A stretch of DNA of 64,000 nucleotides from NCBI RefSeq assembly GCF_001399675.1, contig NZ_LJCO01000019.1, positions 1-64,000 of the forward strand. Reading direction: 5' to 3'. The stretch's first letter is position 1; every line of letters starts with the position of its first letter. This document shows, piece after piece, positions 53,268 through 60,552 of this stretch. The notes below the pieces were generated by a model that saw only the letters and a list, made by a program, of their open reading frames with translations, was not told where the DNA came from and ran no database searches. The translations under genes and the position numbers were made by a program. Source of the DNA: Paenalicyclobacillus ferrooxydans. Its GTDB lineage: Bacteria; Bacillota; Bacilli; Alicyclobacillales; Alicyclobacillaceae.

Positions 53268-53296
53268 ATGTAAGCACTTCCCAGAAGCGCTTACAT
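53268..53296. promoter_or_regulatory. Operator-like dyad upstream of kdgT
   Basis: ATGTAAGC at 53268-53275 and GCTTACAT at 53289-53296 form perfect eight-base arms. The right half contains AGAAGCGCTTACA, which is close to a CcpA cre site or another LacI-family operator. It is 68-96 bp before the kdgT start. Confidence 0.55.
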
Positions 53297-53325
53297 GAAG
53301 ATCCAAGTAAGGTGACGCAAAAGGT

Positions 53326-53374
53326 CTTGGGAAGGGACTGGTCTCCCCTTCCCAAGGAGCCCCCTGAAGGGGGC
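53326..53374 (-). terminator. Double hairpin between pdxA2 and kdgT
   Basis: CTTGGGAAGGG/CCCTTCCCAAG (53326-53356) and GCCCCC/GGGGGC (53359-53374) lie just after the pdxA2 stop. On the minus strand the larger hairpin is followed by ACCTTTTG. They should reduce read-through from the kinase-dehydrogenase operon into kdgT. Confidence 0.7.
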
Positions 53375-53389
53375 GAACAGGCTTCTGCT

Positions 53390-54403
53390 TTACTGGGCAC
53401 TTCCTGAAAGGAAGTCTGCAGCCACTAGTACGGACTCAATCATGCTTTGCTCTCTCGCAATACCCTTTCCTGCGATGTCAAAGGCTGTGCCATGGTCGAC
53501 AGATGTCCGTAAAATTGGCAGGCCCAGCGTCACGTTGATGCCAGTATCGAAACCAAGCATCTTGATAGCGATATGACCCTGGTCATGGTACATAGCAATC
53601 ACCGCATCAAATTCGCCGTTTGCTGCCCGTGCGTAGATCGAGTCTGGCGGCCACGGTCCACTGATACTGATGCCAGCTTCTTTCGCTTCTTCGATGGCCG
53701 GAACGATTTCTTTCTGCTCCTCATCTCCGAACAGCCCACCTTCGCCAGCGTGGGGATTCAGGCCTGCCACCGCGATGCGAGGGTTCTTCACCCCGAACCT
53801 TTCGAGGGATTCCGCCGTCAATCGGATACGCCCGAGCACACGATCCTTAGTCGCCATCTCGATTGCTTGTTTCAGGCTTACGTGGGTTGTGACGTGAACG
53901 ACCCGAAGCGCTTTATTCACAAGCATCATGGCTGAGCTTGGCGATCCCGATAAGGCGGCCAAAGCTTCCGTGTGCCCAGGGAACTTGATGCCTGCCATCT
54001 TCCAAGCTTCCTTGTTCAGCGGTGCTGTGCAGATAGCATCGATGGTGCCATCAACCGCAAAACGCACGGCTTGTTCAAGGTAGTCGTACGCACACTGGCC
54101 TGCTTCTGCGCTCAGCTGTCCCCAGGGTAGTCCTTGCGGGACATTGCCGAGATCGAGCACCTCGATGACTCCTAGCTCGTACTTTGCTTCAGCCACGGTT
54201 TGGATGCACCGGATAACAGGCAAAGATGACAGCTTTCCAGTCCCTTTTAGGATGGTCGCTGCTTCTGTTAATCTCGATGCGTCACCAATAATAAAGGTGT
54301 TCACGCGGTCAGTAACTTCAGGGCTGAGCGCTGTCAAAATACAAATTTCGGGTCCAACACCAGCGGGGTCGCCCATGGTCATTGCGATGATTGGTTTTTT
54401 CAA
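53390..54403 (-). CDS. pdxA2: PdxA2-like four-carbon acid phosphate dehydrogenase
   Basis: A 337-residue PdxA-family NAD-dependent dehydrogenase/decarboxylase: MTMGDPAGVGPEI, CTAPLNKEAW, KFPGHTEALA with a metal His, AVAGLNPHAGEGG with a second His, and AMYHDQGHIAIK with the third. PdxA makes pyridoxal precursor, but the PdxA2 subgroup next to DUF1537 kinases converts 4-phospho-threonate or -erythronate to dihydroxyacetone phosphate. The kinase is the next gene upstream, so this role is preferred here. Confidence 0.9.
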   Translation of the reverse strand: MKKPIIAMTMGDPAGVGPEICILTALSPEVTDRVNTFIIGDASRLTEAATILKGTGKLSSLPVIRCIQTVAEAKYELGVIEVLDLGNVPQGLPWGQLSAEAGQCAYDYLEQAVRFAVDGTIDAICTAPLNKEAWKMAGIKFPGHTEALAALSGSPSSAMMLVNKALRVVHVTTHVSLKQAIEMATKDRVLGRIRLTAESLERFGVKNPRIAVAGLNPHAGEGGLFGDEEQKEIVPAIEEAKEAGISISGPWPPDSIYARAANGEFDAVIAMYHDQGHIAIKMLGFDTGINVTLGLPILRTSVDHGTAFDIAGKGIAREQSMIESVLVAADFLSGSAQ

Positions 54404-54437
54404 CGTATTTCATCTCCATACTCATGTAGTCAACGTT

Positions 54438-55757
54438 TCAAATTGGGGATGGGGTGGTCAAAAACCGTGCAGCTTGCTCCAAGGCATCTGCATCCCCAAA
54501 TCCACCTGCTTTGGATATCAACGGGATGTTCCCGTGTGGTGTCTCCATGACACTCCATGGCATCCCGGAAACGACTTCACCTTCTGGCCAGATGGCCGTT
54601 GCAGACAATGCCTCGCAGATGGCAAGCGCAGTGTCACCACCGGTAGCTGCAAAGCCAAAGCTGATTGCGTTATCGACACCGTGTATCTGTGTGACCCACT
54701 CCAAAACCACTTCTGCCAGGTCGCTCTCAAAGCTGCCGGGGATATCCGATTCGCGCACAGCACGCTGTTCTGACAAGGTGACTCCGACAACGTTGGTTGG
54801 TGAATGAAGCAATTTTTGTTTGGCTCGAAGCATCTCTTCATCGTGCGTCGATACATCCGCCAAAGCCACAGGCTGCATTTCAACAATCGATGCACCCAGT
54901 GAAGACGCGGCGTACTCCAACTGAACGTGTGCCGTGGGATTCGCGCTGCCGACTGCGAGCAGAACGCGGTTGCAAGTGGTGATATGGGATTTGCTGGCGC
55001 GTTGAACCAGTTGATCTTCGTAGGCGAAAGTGACACCGTCCGCACCGACCCAAAGTGAAGCCAAAGGCTTTGCCAGACCTGCAGAGCCACATGGGAGCAC
55101 CCGTGGATTCTCAGCAATCGCTTCTGCAATGACCACCAGGTCTCTGTCGGTCTCAGCATCTGCTACAACGATGACCATGTCCTCGGCAATCGACTCCAGG
55201 AATCGTGCAATCGCAGCGGGTCCCTGGTTCACGACGCCGAGACTCAGGTCGATGACCGGCAGACTCGTGGTAGTGCGAAGAATGTCTGAAATCCTGTCCG
55301 TCGTCACGGGGTTTCGCGGGTCTCTGGCAAAAGCAGTTTGGCTGATGGGAAGCCCATTGACGAACAGCTCTCCATCTCGAACGGTTCGACCGTTGGCGGG
55401 AAAAGCAGGGGCGACGACTGCGATGCTGCGTCCCAGGCCTCTCAGTGCAGCCTCCATCTCGCTTCCAATATGCCCACGAAGGGTAGAATCAATCTTCTTG
55501 TAAACAAAAAAGGACTCTTGCAGCGTCGATGCTAACTGCTGGCCTGCCGTAAAGACTCGCTGCACCGCCATTGCCTCATCAATGCTCCTGCTTTCTGCAT
55601 CGAACACTTGAACCACATCCTGTCCAAGAGACAACATCCAAGGTACTTGCGAGTTGAACGTCACGCGAACCCGGTGAGATACGGTACGGAAGTAGTTCGC
55701 TGCATCAGCGGCCCCGGTCAGGTCATCGGCGATCACAAAGACAGGTTTTCTACTCAT
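54438..55757 (-). CDS. DUF1537 four-carbon acid sugar kinase
   Basis: A 439-residue kinase of the DUF1537 family that phosphorylates D-threonate, D-erythronate or 3-oxo-tetronate. The N-terminal part has VIADDLTGAADAANYF and VYKKIDSTLRGHIGSEMEAAL. The C-terminal nucleotide-binding part has LLAVGSANPTAHVQLEYA and GFAATGGDTALAICEAL. It feeds the PdxA2 enzyme encoded downstream. The ATG has AGGAAACGGTGAT upstream and lies 27 bp after the regulator gene. Confidence 0.9.
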   Translation of the reverse strand: MSRKPVFVIADDLTGAADAANYFRTVSHRVRVTFNSQVPWMLSLGQDVVQVFDAESRSIDEAMAVQRVFTAGQQLASTLQESFFVYKKIDSTLRGHIGSEMEAALRGLGRSIAVVAPAFPANGRTVRDGELFVNGLPISQTAFARDPRNPVTTDRISDILRTTTSLPVIDLSLGVVNQGPAAIARFLESIAEDMVIVVADAETDRDLVVIAEAIAENPRVLPCGSAGLAKPLASLWVGADGVTFAYEDQLVQRASKSHITTCNRVLLAVGSANPTAHVQLEYAASSLGASIVEMQPVALADVSTHDEEMLRAKQKLLHSPTNVVGVTLSEQRAVRESDIPGSFESDLAEVVLEWVTQIHGVDNAISFGFAATGGDTALAICEALSATAIWPEGEVVSGMPWSVMETPHGNIPLISKAGGFGDADALEQAARFLTTPSPI

Positions 55758-55783
55758 ATCGGATCACCGTTTCCTTTCTCGGC

Positions 55784-56545
55784 TTAGCCGGCATTTTCGG
55801 GTGAGGTCTCAACAACCTCTAACCCGCTTTGCAAAAGGGTGTCTCGAAACACCTTGGGTACAAAGTCTGTCACAATTACATCCACCGACGAGAGTGGAGC
55901 AAATGCTTCCAGACCAGAATCACAAAACTTGTCGTGGTGGGCGAGCAGAACCGTCTTTCGTGCGTGAGCCAATGCTGCCAGCTTTACCCCATACGTCGCC
56001 GGATTTAGATTGAACAATCCTGCCCGCACGTCAACACGCGCTGATGAGAGAAAATAGATACTCGAACCGTGACGACTAAAGTACTCTTCTGTTTCTTGAC
56101 CAAACACAGCTGCCATGGCGGGCACGTATAAACCCGGAGCCACGTGAACATGAATTCCTCGCTTGGCCAACGGTTGAAGGACCGCAAGGGAATTGGTATA
56201 GACCAGCACTTCGGGTGGCAGATAATACGCCACGTGAGCGACTGTCGATCCGGAGTCCAGCACCACAACATCTGAAAACTGCGCCATCCTTGCAGCCTCT
56301 GCTGCGATGACACGCTTTTCTTGCCACCCTTGCTGAGATCGAACGTCAAAGACAGGGCCGAATTCGTCGTCCACGCCCGTTCGGAGCATTCGACCTGCTT
56401 CGTTTGGTTGATAGTTCATTTGATTTGCGATCTCGAGGATACGCTGTGCCAGCTCCTTATCCCGAGTGGGCACACCGTTTAAGACGCGAGAGACTGTCGA
56501 CAAAGACGTGCCGACTTGGCGAGCGATGTCCTTGATCGTCACCAT
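55784..56545 (-). CDS. Chimeric regulator: LacI-type HTH with a DeoR-type sensor domain
   Basis: A 253-residue transcription factor. Residues 1-58 are a LacI HTH plus hinge (VTIKDIARQVGTSLSTVSRV, then QRILEIANQMNYQPNEAGRM). Residues 75-253 are not the LacI periplasmic-binding fold but the DeoR C-terminal domain (VIAAEAARMAQFSDVVVLDS, GSTVAHVAYYL, YTNSLAVLQPLAKRGIHVHV, ARKTVLLAHHDKF). DeoR-type domains bind phosphorylated sugars. It heads the DUF1537/pdxA2 gene set and should sense a sugar-acid phosphate. GGGGTGAT precedes the ATG at 56545. A 27-bp dyad at 56566 is a likely autoregulatory site. Confidence 0.82.
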   Translation of the reverse strand: MVTIKDIARQVGTSLSTVSRVLNGVPTRDKELAQRILEIANQMNYQPNEAGRMLRTGVDDEFGPVFDVRSQQGWQEKRVIAAEAARMAQFSDVVVLDSGSTVAHVAYYLPPEVLVYTNSLAVLQPLAKRGIHVHVAPGLYVPAMAAVFGQETEEYFSRHGSSIYFLSSARVDVRAGLFNLNPATYGVKLAALAHARKTVLLAHHDKFCDSGLEAFAPLSSVDVIVTDFVPKVFRDTLLQSGLEVVETSPENAG

Positions 56546-56565
56546 TTGTATCACCCCACAAGTAC

Positions 56566-56592
56566 TGAACACGTTTTCTGCAAACGTATTCA
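56566..56592. promoter_or_regulatory. 27-bp dyad upstream of the chimeric regulator
   Basis: TGAACACGTTTTC, T, GCAAACGTATTCA: arms of 13 bases with 11 matching, centred 34 bp before the start codon. The position suits autorepression of the regulator-kinase-pdxA2 transcript. Shorter look-alike words (CAACGTATTTCA, CAACGTTTCA) occur near the pdxA2 start. Confidence 0.55.
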
Positions 56593-56659
56593 GTTGCAGA
56601 GGCAATGATACTACCAAGCCGTCAGTTTGTAAATAGGTTCGTCAAACATGAATCCAACA

Positions 56660-56700
56660 TGTAAAGGCATGCCGATTTGATATCGGCATGCCTTTACAAA
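56660..56700 (-). terminator. Long hairpin downstream of the yaaH fragment operon
   Basis: A perfect 17-bp stem (56660-56676 with 56682-56698), loop TTGAT. It lies between the 112-residue gene and the regulator gene, both on the minus strand. The T-run is weak, but the stem is strong. Confidence 0.75.
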
Positions 56701-56736
56701 GAATAACCCCGTGGTTTTTTGGCTCTCAAAACACAA

Positions 56737-57075
56737 TCAGACCCCGGTTACCCAGTGGAGGATGGCCCATGCGAATGCGGCGACGGCAACAGCTCCTGCA
56801 ATCCACAGTGCCCATCGGCCAGGTTTCGAATCTGTCGACCCCGTGCCAAGTGTCACCAAGTCGACATGCGGATAGACACTCTCCAGTTCCACTTTTGGTA
56901 AGGTATCCATCACCGATTCTTCGACCTTCGCCCCCCGCCGCTTGATGACTTTCACATCGCAAAGGTCATCTCCTACGTAAGTGACGATACCCTCGGCTCC
57001 AGCAATCGGACTGCTGGCCGTCGAGCGTACGCGCACCCGCATCCCTGCCTTTAAGCGGACGGTCTTTCGCTTCAC
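56737..57075 (-). CDS. Hypothetical protein with a beta-rich N-terminal domain and a C-terminal membrane anchor
   Basis: A 112-residue protein. Residues 1-55 look like a small SH3/KOW-type barrel (KAGMRVRVRSTASSPIAGAEG, YVGDDLCDVKVIKRR). The C-terminal end has one membrane helix (RWALWIAGAVAVAAFAWAIL). The GTG start overlaps the stop of the GH18 fragment (GTGA). It was therefore probably cotranscribed with intact yaaH and may help anchor or regulate the spore hydrolase. No family is recognised. Confidence 0.55.
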   Translation of the reverse strand: MKRKTVRLKAGMRVRVRSTASSPIAGAEGIVTYVGDDLCDVKVIKRRGAKVEESVMDTLPKVELESVYPHVDLVTLGTGSTDSKPGRWALWIAGAVAVAAFAWAILHWVTGV

Positions 57076-57488
57076 AACTTCTTCACCTCGAACGCCTCTC
57101 GGATGAGATGCCAGTTTTGCGGGAAGCTGTTGCCAAGAACCCAGTAACTGATACCGCGCAGGCCAAACTCATAGACCAGGTTCATTTTCGTGGCAGCACT
57201 CAAAGCATCGTCAAACCAGACCTCACGCTCCCCTTGTGCACCCTGATATCGGAAGTACGGGGAAGCCGATTCTGCATCCCACTCAATTGGTTTCTGTTCC
57301 TGTTGCGCAAGGTTTTGTGCGCTGTTATTGGACACCCCTGACGCAAGCCGCCCCTTTTGCCAGGGTATCTCCCAATCGTAGCCGTAGAGTGACATACCCA
57401 TCAAAATTTTGGACGGTGCAATCACGGATGTTGCATACTTCAGCACAGCCCTTACCTGATCATATGGTGCGATGGCCATCGGTGGTCC
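57072..57488 (-). pseudogene. 3' half of a yaaH/sleL-like GH18 spore hydrolase gene, cut by a recombinase element
   Basis: About 138 residues of a glycoside hydrolase 18 C-terminal half of the YaaH type: PPMAIAPYDQVRAVLKYATS, KILMGMSLYGYDWEIPWQKG, ESASPYFRYQGAQGEREVWF, FGLRGISYWVLGNSFPQNWH. YaaH-type enzymes help degrade spore cortex. Homology begins abruptly at GPPMA (about 57488). Upstream of it the frame turns into the antisense-phase 3' end of the serine recombinase gene. The catalytic DxxDxDxE half is missing from this window. The fragment itself has no stop or frameshift, which fits either a recent truncation or a reversible insertion. Confidence 0.8.
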
Positions 57489-59133
57489 TGTTGTCGCCAT
57501 CAGGCAACAAATGTTCACGATCGGGTTGCTCAAACCGGTAACTGATGGACAGGTAGTGGCCGTCCACCTGCACCTTCTCAATGCACTTTTGCAGCAAAGC
57601 CCGCACAATCCGCAGTTGGTCAGCCTGACCGTTTGGGGGACAGCCCGGCGGAACAGATAACAGTCGCAGCATTCCTTTCTGGAAGAATGGGCTGCCATCC
57701 CCACTCTTCGCGGCCTGTTCTCTCCCTTCCATCGGGGTGGACTTTACTCGTCGCTCCAACGACGCAATCTGCGCTCGATATACTTCGTTCATCGTCACAA
57801 ACTGAGCTCTGGATATGGACCCAACCACATACTCTTCAAACAGCAACTGTGACACCTTCAGGATGTGATCCCGTTCCTCAGCCGCGTGTCTCATCTGGCG
57901 GTCAAGATCCGGAATATCTCCTGCTGTCGGGTCATCGGTTTTCGTATCATGAGTACCGTCTGCATCCGGGCGGGCATCGATTGCTGCATCTGTAGGCCCT
58001 GGCGGCCTTTCACTGCCGAAGAGGTCATCTCGCAGTTGTCTCAGCACCAACGTCTCAACTTCATCCGCTCTGATAAAGGGCTGCTTACATTGAGATCTGC
58101 CGCAGACGTTCTGCTTGGCACAGTGGTAATAACGGATCCCTCGAGAGTTGTACTTCACAACCATACGGTTGCCGCACCGACAATACAGAATTCCACGACT
58201 GAGCAGATGGAGTCCACCGCTTCGGCCCCGTACCTCTCGACGACTGGCCAGCGTCGCAGAAACGGCTTCAAACGTCCCTCGATCCACGAGCGGAGGATGC
58301 GCATTTTGCACCTGAACGAGTTGTTCTGGGTTCGTAACTTGACGTGCGACTTTCCGACGTTCCAGGATATCGGCATTGTCTCTCGGCGGAGCAATGGTTC
58401 GCTCCCTGCGCCCGTAAAGGACATCACCGACGTAAGCAGGATTTTGTAAGATCCGTGTGACCGTTCGCGCATTCCAGCGGTTTCCCGATTTCGTACGTTC
58501 ACCGCGATGATTCAACAATTTCACGATGCTGCGAGCACCGTGTCCACACAGATAGAGATGGAAAATCTCCTGAATGAGGTGTGCACGAACAGGATCAATC
58601 TCCAGATGTTGCGTTCGTTTGTTCAACACGTAGCCGTCTGGCGTTTTTCCATTCCACTTTCCGGCTTTCGCTTTTTGCGTTGCACCCATCCTTACACGAA
58701 TTGCCGTTTTCTCTGACTCAGCTTGAGCCAGGGCACTGTGAATCGTGAAGACGAATTCAGCGTTATCACGCTGACTATCAAAGTTCTCCTCCAGTGATAA
58801 GACGCGTACCCTCGACGCAATCAGTGTGCGAAGCATAATCAAGGCATCAACTGTATCGCGTGCAAAACGAGAGATGCCCTTAAAGAGCACCACGTCAAAT
58901 TGATGGTCTCTGGCATCCCGAATCAAGCGCTGGACTTCGGGGCGCTTGACCATACTTGTACCTGTAATCGCTTCATCCACATACACCAATGCGTCGAGAA
59001 CAACCCACTCCTGGCCATCCTCAATGCTGCGTCGTTTTGCTATCTCCCGACAAAATTGAATTTGATGTTGCGTGGAGTCTCCTCTCGCCTGAGATTCGTC
59101 GGAAACACGTGCATAAATCGCACACCTTTTCAT
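57460..59133 (-). CDS. Large serine recombinase
   Basis: A 557-residue site-specific recombinase. The resolvase domain (1-150) has Ser11 in CAIYARVSDESQ, followed by Arg-containing FKGISRFARDTVDAL. A recombinase domain (about 165-270: TPDGYVLNKRTQ, NRWNARTVTRILQNPAYVGD) is followed by a zinc ribbon (CRCGNRM, CAKQNVCGRSQC) and a coiled-coil region (about 405-470). Its last nine or so codons lie inside sequence that encodes the yaaH fragment in another frame. That places the attachment site at about 57481-57495. The gene is translationally coupled to a small ORF upstream. Confidence 0.93.
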   Translation of the reverse strand: MKRCAIYARVSDESQARGDSTQHQIQFCREIAKRRSIEDGQEWVVLDALVYVDEAITGTSMVKRPEVQRLIRDARDHQFDVVLFKGISRFARDTVDALIMLRTLIASRVRVLSLEENFDSQRDNAEFVFTIHSALAQAESEKTAIRVRMGATQKAKAGKWNGKTPDGYVLNKRTQHLEIDPVRAHLIQEIFHLYLCGHGARSIVKLLNHRGERTKSGNRWNARTVTRILQNPAYVGDVLYGRRERTIAPPRDNADILERRKVARQVTNPEQLVQVQNAHPPLVDRGTFEAVSATLASRREVRGRSGGLHLLSRGILYCRCGNRMVVKYNSRGIRYYHCAKQNVCGRSQCKQPFIRADEVETLVLRQLRDDLFGSERPPGPTDAAIDARPDADGTHDTKTDDPTAGDIPDLDRQMRHAAEERDHILKVSQLLFEEYVVGSISRAQFVTMNEVYRAQIASLERRVKSTPMEGREQAAKSGDGSPFFQKGMLRLLSVPPGCPPNGQADQLRIVRALLQKCIEKVQVDGHYLSISYRFEQPDREHLLPDGDNRTTDGHRTI

Positions 59134-59309
59134 ACCTCGTCAGCCCGGTCGAGGAGAGCGGCGGGCTGGCAGTTCGCCCATCGTTGTAATGGAGCTGACG
59201 GGTCAGTCTGGAAGTACAGCTCTAACAGTTGCAGCAACTCCGGCTTGAGTGTGACTAATGGGACGGTGCCGTAGGACACGTCTGACACCTTGAGCTTCTG
59301 ACGTGGCAT
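59130..59309 (-). CDS. 59-residue ORF coupled to the serine recombinase (possible directionality factor)
   Basis: A small protein starting MPRQKLKVSDVSYGTVPLVT and ending ALLDRADEV. Its stop overlaps the recombinase ATG (ATGA). AGGTGATG lies upstream of the ATG at 59309. I do not recognise a family. Small proteins encoded next to large serine integrases often act as recombination directionality factors, which is the only reason for that suggestion. Confidence 0.5.
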   Translation of the reverse strand: MPRQKLKVSDVSYGTVPLVTLKPELLQLLELYFQTDPSAPLQRWANCQPAALLDRADEV

Positions 59310-59432
59310 ATCCATCACCTCATGAGATGGATATGCGTACTCGGATTGTCTACTTTCTTGCCCGCCCACCCACTCAGCCCTGTCCGAGCGTAACCTACGA
59401 AGTACGTTCAAATCGAAATGGAGGGATTATGA

Positions 59433-59570
59433 ATGGGTGTTTTCGGTGGATATACACGTTGGGCTGTGGTGTTTCTGATTATTTTCGTACTGTTTGTATT
59501 GATTGCACCTGCAGCAGGAGTTGGCGCTGCTGGCGCAGTTGGTGCCGGTGCGGCTGCAGGGGCATACTAA
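59433..59570 (+). CDS. YjcZ-like small sporulation membrane protein
   Basis: A 45-residue protein: MGVFGGYTRWAVVFLIIFVL, then a single membrane helix and a Gly/Ala-rich tail (AGVGAAGAVGAGAAAGAY). The glycine start followed by one helix is the pattern of YjcZ-family proteins found in sporulating Bacilli. GGAGGG at 59420-59425 suits the ATG at 59433. A GC-rich hairpin (59592-59617) follows as its terminator. Confidence 0.65.
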   Translation: MGVFGGYTRWAVVFLIIFVLFVLIAPAAGVGAAGAVGAGAAAGAY

Positions 59571-59591
59571 GCACAAACAAAGTCAACATCC

Positions 59592-59617
59592 AGGGGCGTG
59601 CCCAAGTGGCACGCCCC
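59592..59617 (+). terminator. Hairpin after the YjcZ-like gene
   Basis: GGGGCGTGCC, CAAGTG, GCACGCCCC form a 9-bp GC stem 22 bp after the stop. There is no T-run, so termination efficiency is doubtful; the 51-bp array begins eight bases later. Confidence 0.5.
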
Positions 59618-59624
59618 AGCTGTT

Positions 59625-60374
59625 GAGGAACTCAGTTCCTCTAAATCCTTCGGAGTCGCCACGAGTCCGTCTGCAGAGGAACTCAGTTCCTCTAAATCCC
59701 TCCGAGTCGCCACGAGTCCGTCTGCAGAGGAACTCAGTTCCTCTAAATCCCTCCGAGTCGCCACGAGTCCGTCTGCAGAGGAACTCAGTTCCTCTAAATC
59801 CTTCCGAGTCGCCACGAGTCCGTCTGCAGAGGAACTCAGTTCCTCTAAATCCCTTCGAGTCGCCAGGCGTCCGTCTGCAGAGGAACTCAGTTCCTCTAAA
59901 TCCTTCGGAGTCGCCACAGGTCCGTCTGCAGAGGAACTCAGTTCCTCTAAATCCTTCGGAGTCGCCACGGGTCCGTCTGCAGAGGAACTCAGTTCCTCTA
60001 AATCCCTTCGAGTCGCCACACGTCCGTCTGCAGAGGAACTCAGTTCCTCTAAATCCTTCCGAGTCGCCACGAGTCCGTCTGCAGAGGAACTCAGTTCCTC
60101 TAAATCCCTCCGAGTCGCCAGGCGTCCGTCTGCAGAGGAACTCAGTTCCTCTAAATCCTTCGGAGTCGCCACGAGTCCGTCTGCAGAGGAACTCAGTTCC
60201 TCTAAATCCCTCCGAGTCGCCAGGCGTCCGTCTGCAGAGGAACTCAGTTCCTCTAAATCCCTCCGAGTCGCCAGGCGTCCGTCTGCAGAGGAACTCAGTT
60301 CCTCTAAATCCTTCGGAGTCGCCAGGCGTCCGTCTGCAGAGGAACTCAGTTCCTCTAAATCCCTCCGAGTCGCC
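59625..60374. repeat. 51-bp tandem array: 14 full units plus one partial
   Basis: Each unit starts with the perfect palindrome GAGGAACTCAGTTCCTC, continues TAAATCCYTYSGAGTCGCCA and ends with a variable five-base segment before TCCGTCTGCA. Units begin every 51 bases from 59625 to 60339 without a gap. Variation is limited to three positions in CYTYSGAG and to the segment after GCCA (CGAG, GGCG, CAGG, CGGG, CACG). The last unit stops after 36 bases. Because 51 is divisible by three, several frames stay open on both strands, but none has a start site. The array lies between the YjcZ-like gene and the ECF sigma factor gene. Confidence 0.95.
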
Positions 60375-60470
60375 CTTTCTTTTTTATTTCAAACGACTGT
60401 GACAGGATACATAGTGATACGTCTAATATTCAGATCTAAGAAATGGTTTTGGCAGCGGCCACAGGATCGT

Positions 60471-60500
60471 GCCTGATTCAATGCCTGATTCAATGCCTGA
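60471..60500 (+). repeat. 12-bp tandem repeats upstream of the ECF sigma factor gene
   Basis: TGCCTGATTCAA appears twice in tandem, followed by TGCCTGATTGG (60471-60505). It lies about 50 bp before the sigma factor start and could be a regulatory site or simple slippage. Confidence 0.7.
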
Positions 60501-60552
60501 TTGGCACCGTACTGGGATTCGTTGCTGTAAGAGACGAGGTGGTCTACCTTCA

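Noticed and set aside
59625-60374. CRISPR array
   Set aside because: Units are almost identical over their full 51 bp. There are no unique 30-40-bp spacers and no cas genes nearby.
59503-60476. Long repeat-encoded proteins on either strand of the 51-bp array
   Set aside because: The frames are open only because 51 is a multiple of three. They lack ribosome-binding sites and natural starts, and all frames look equally repetitive.
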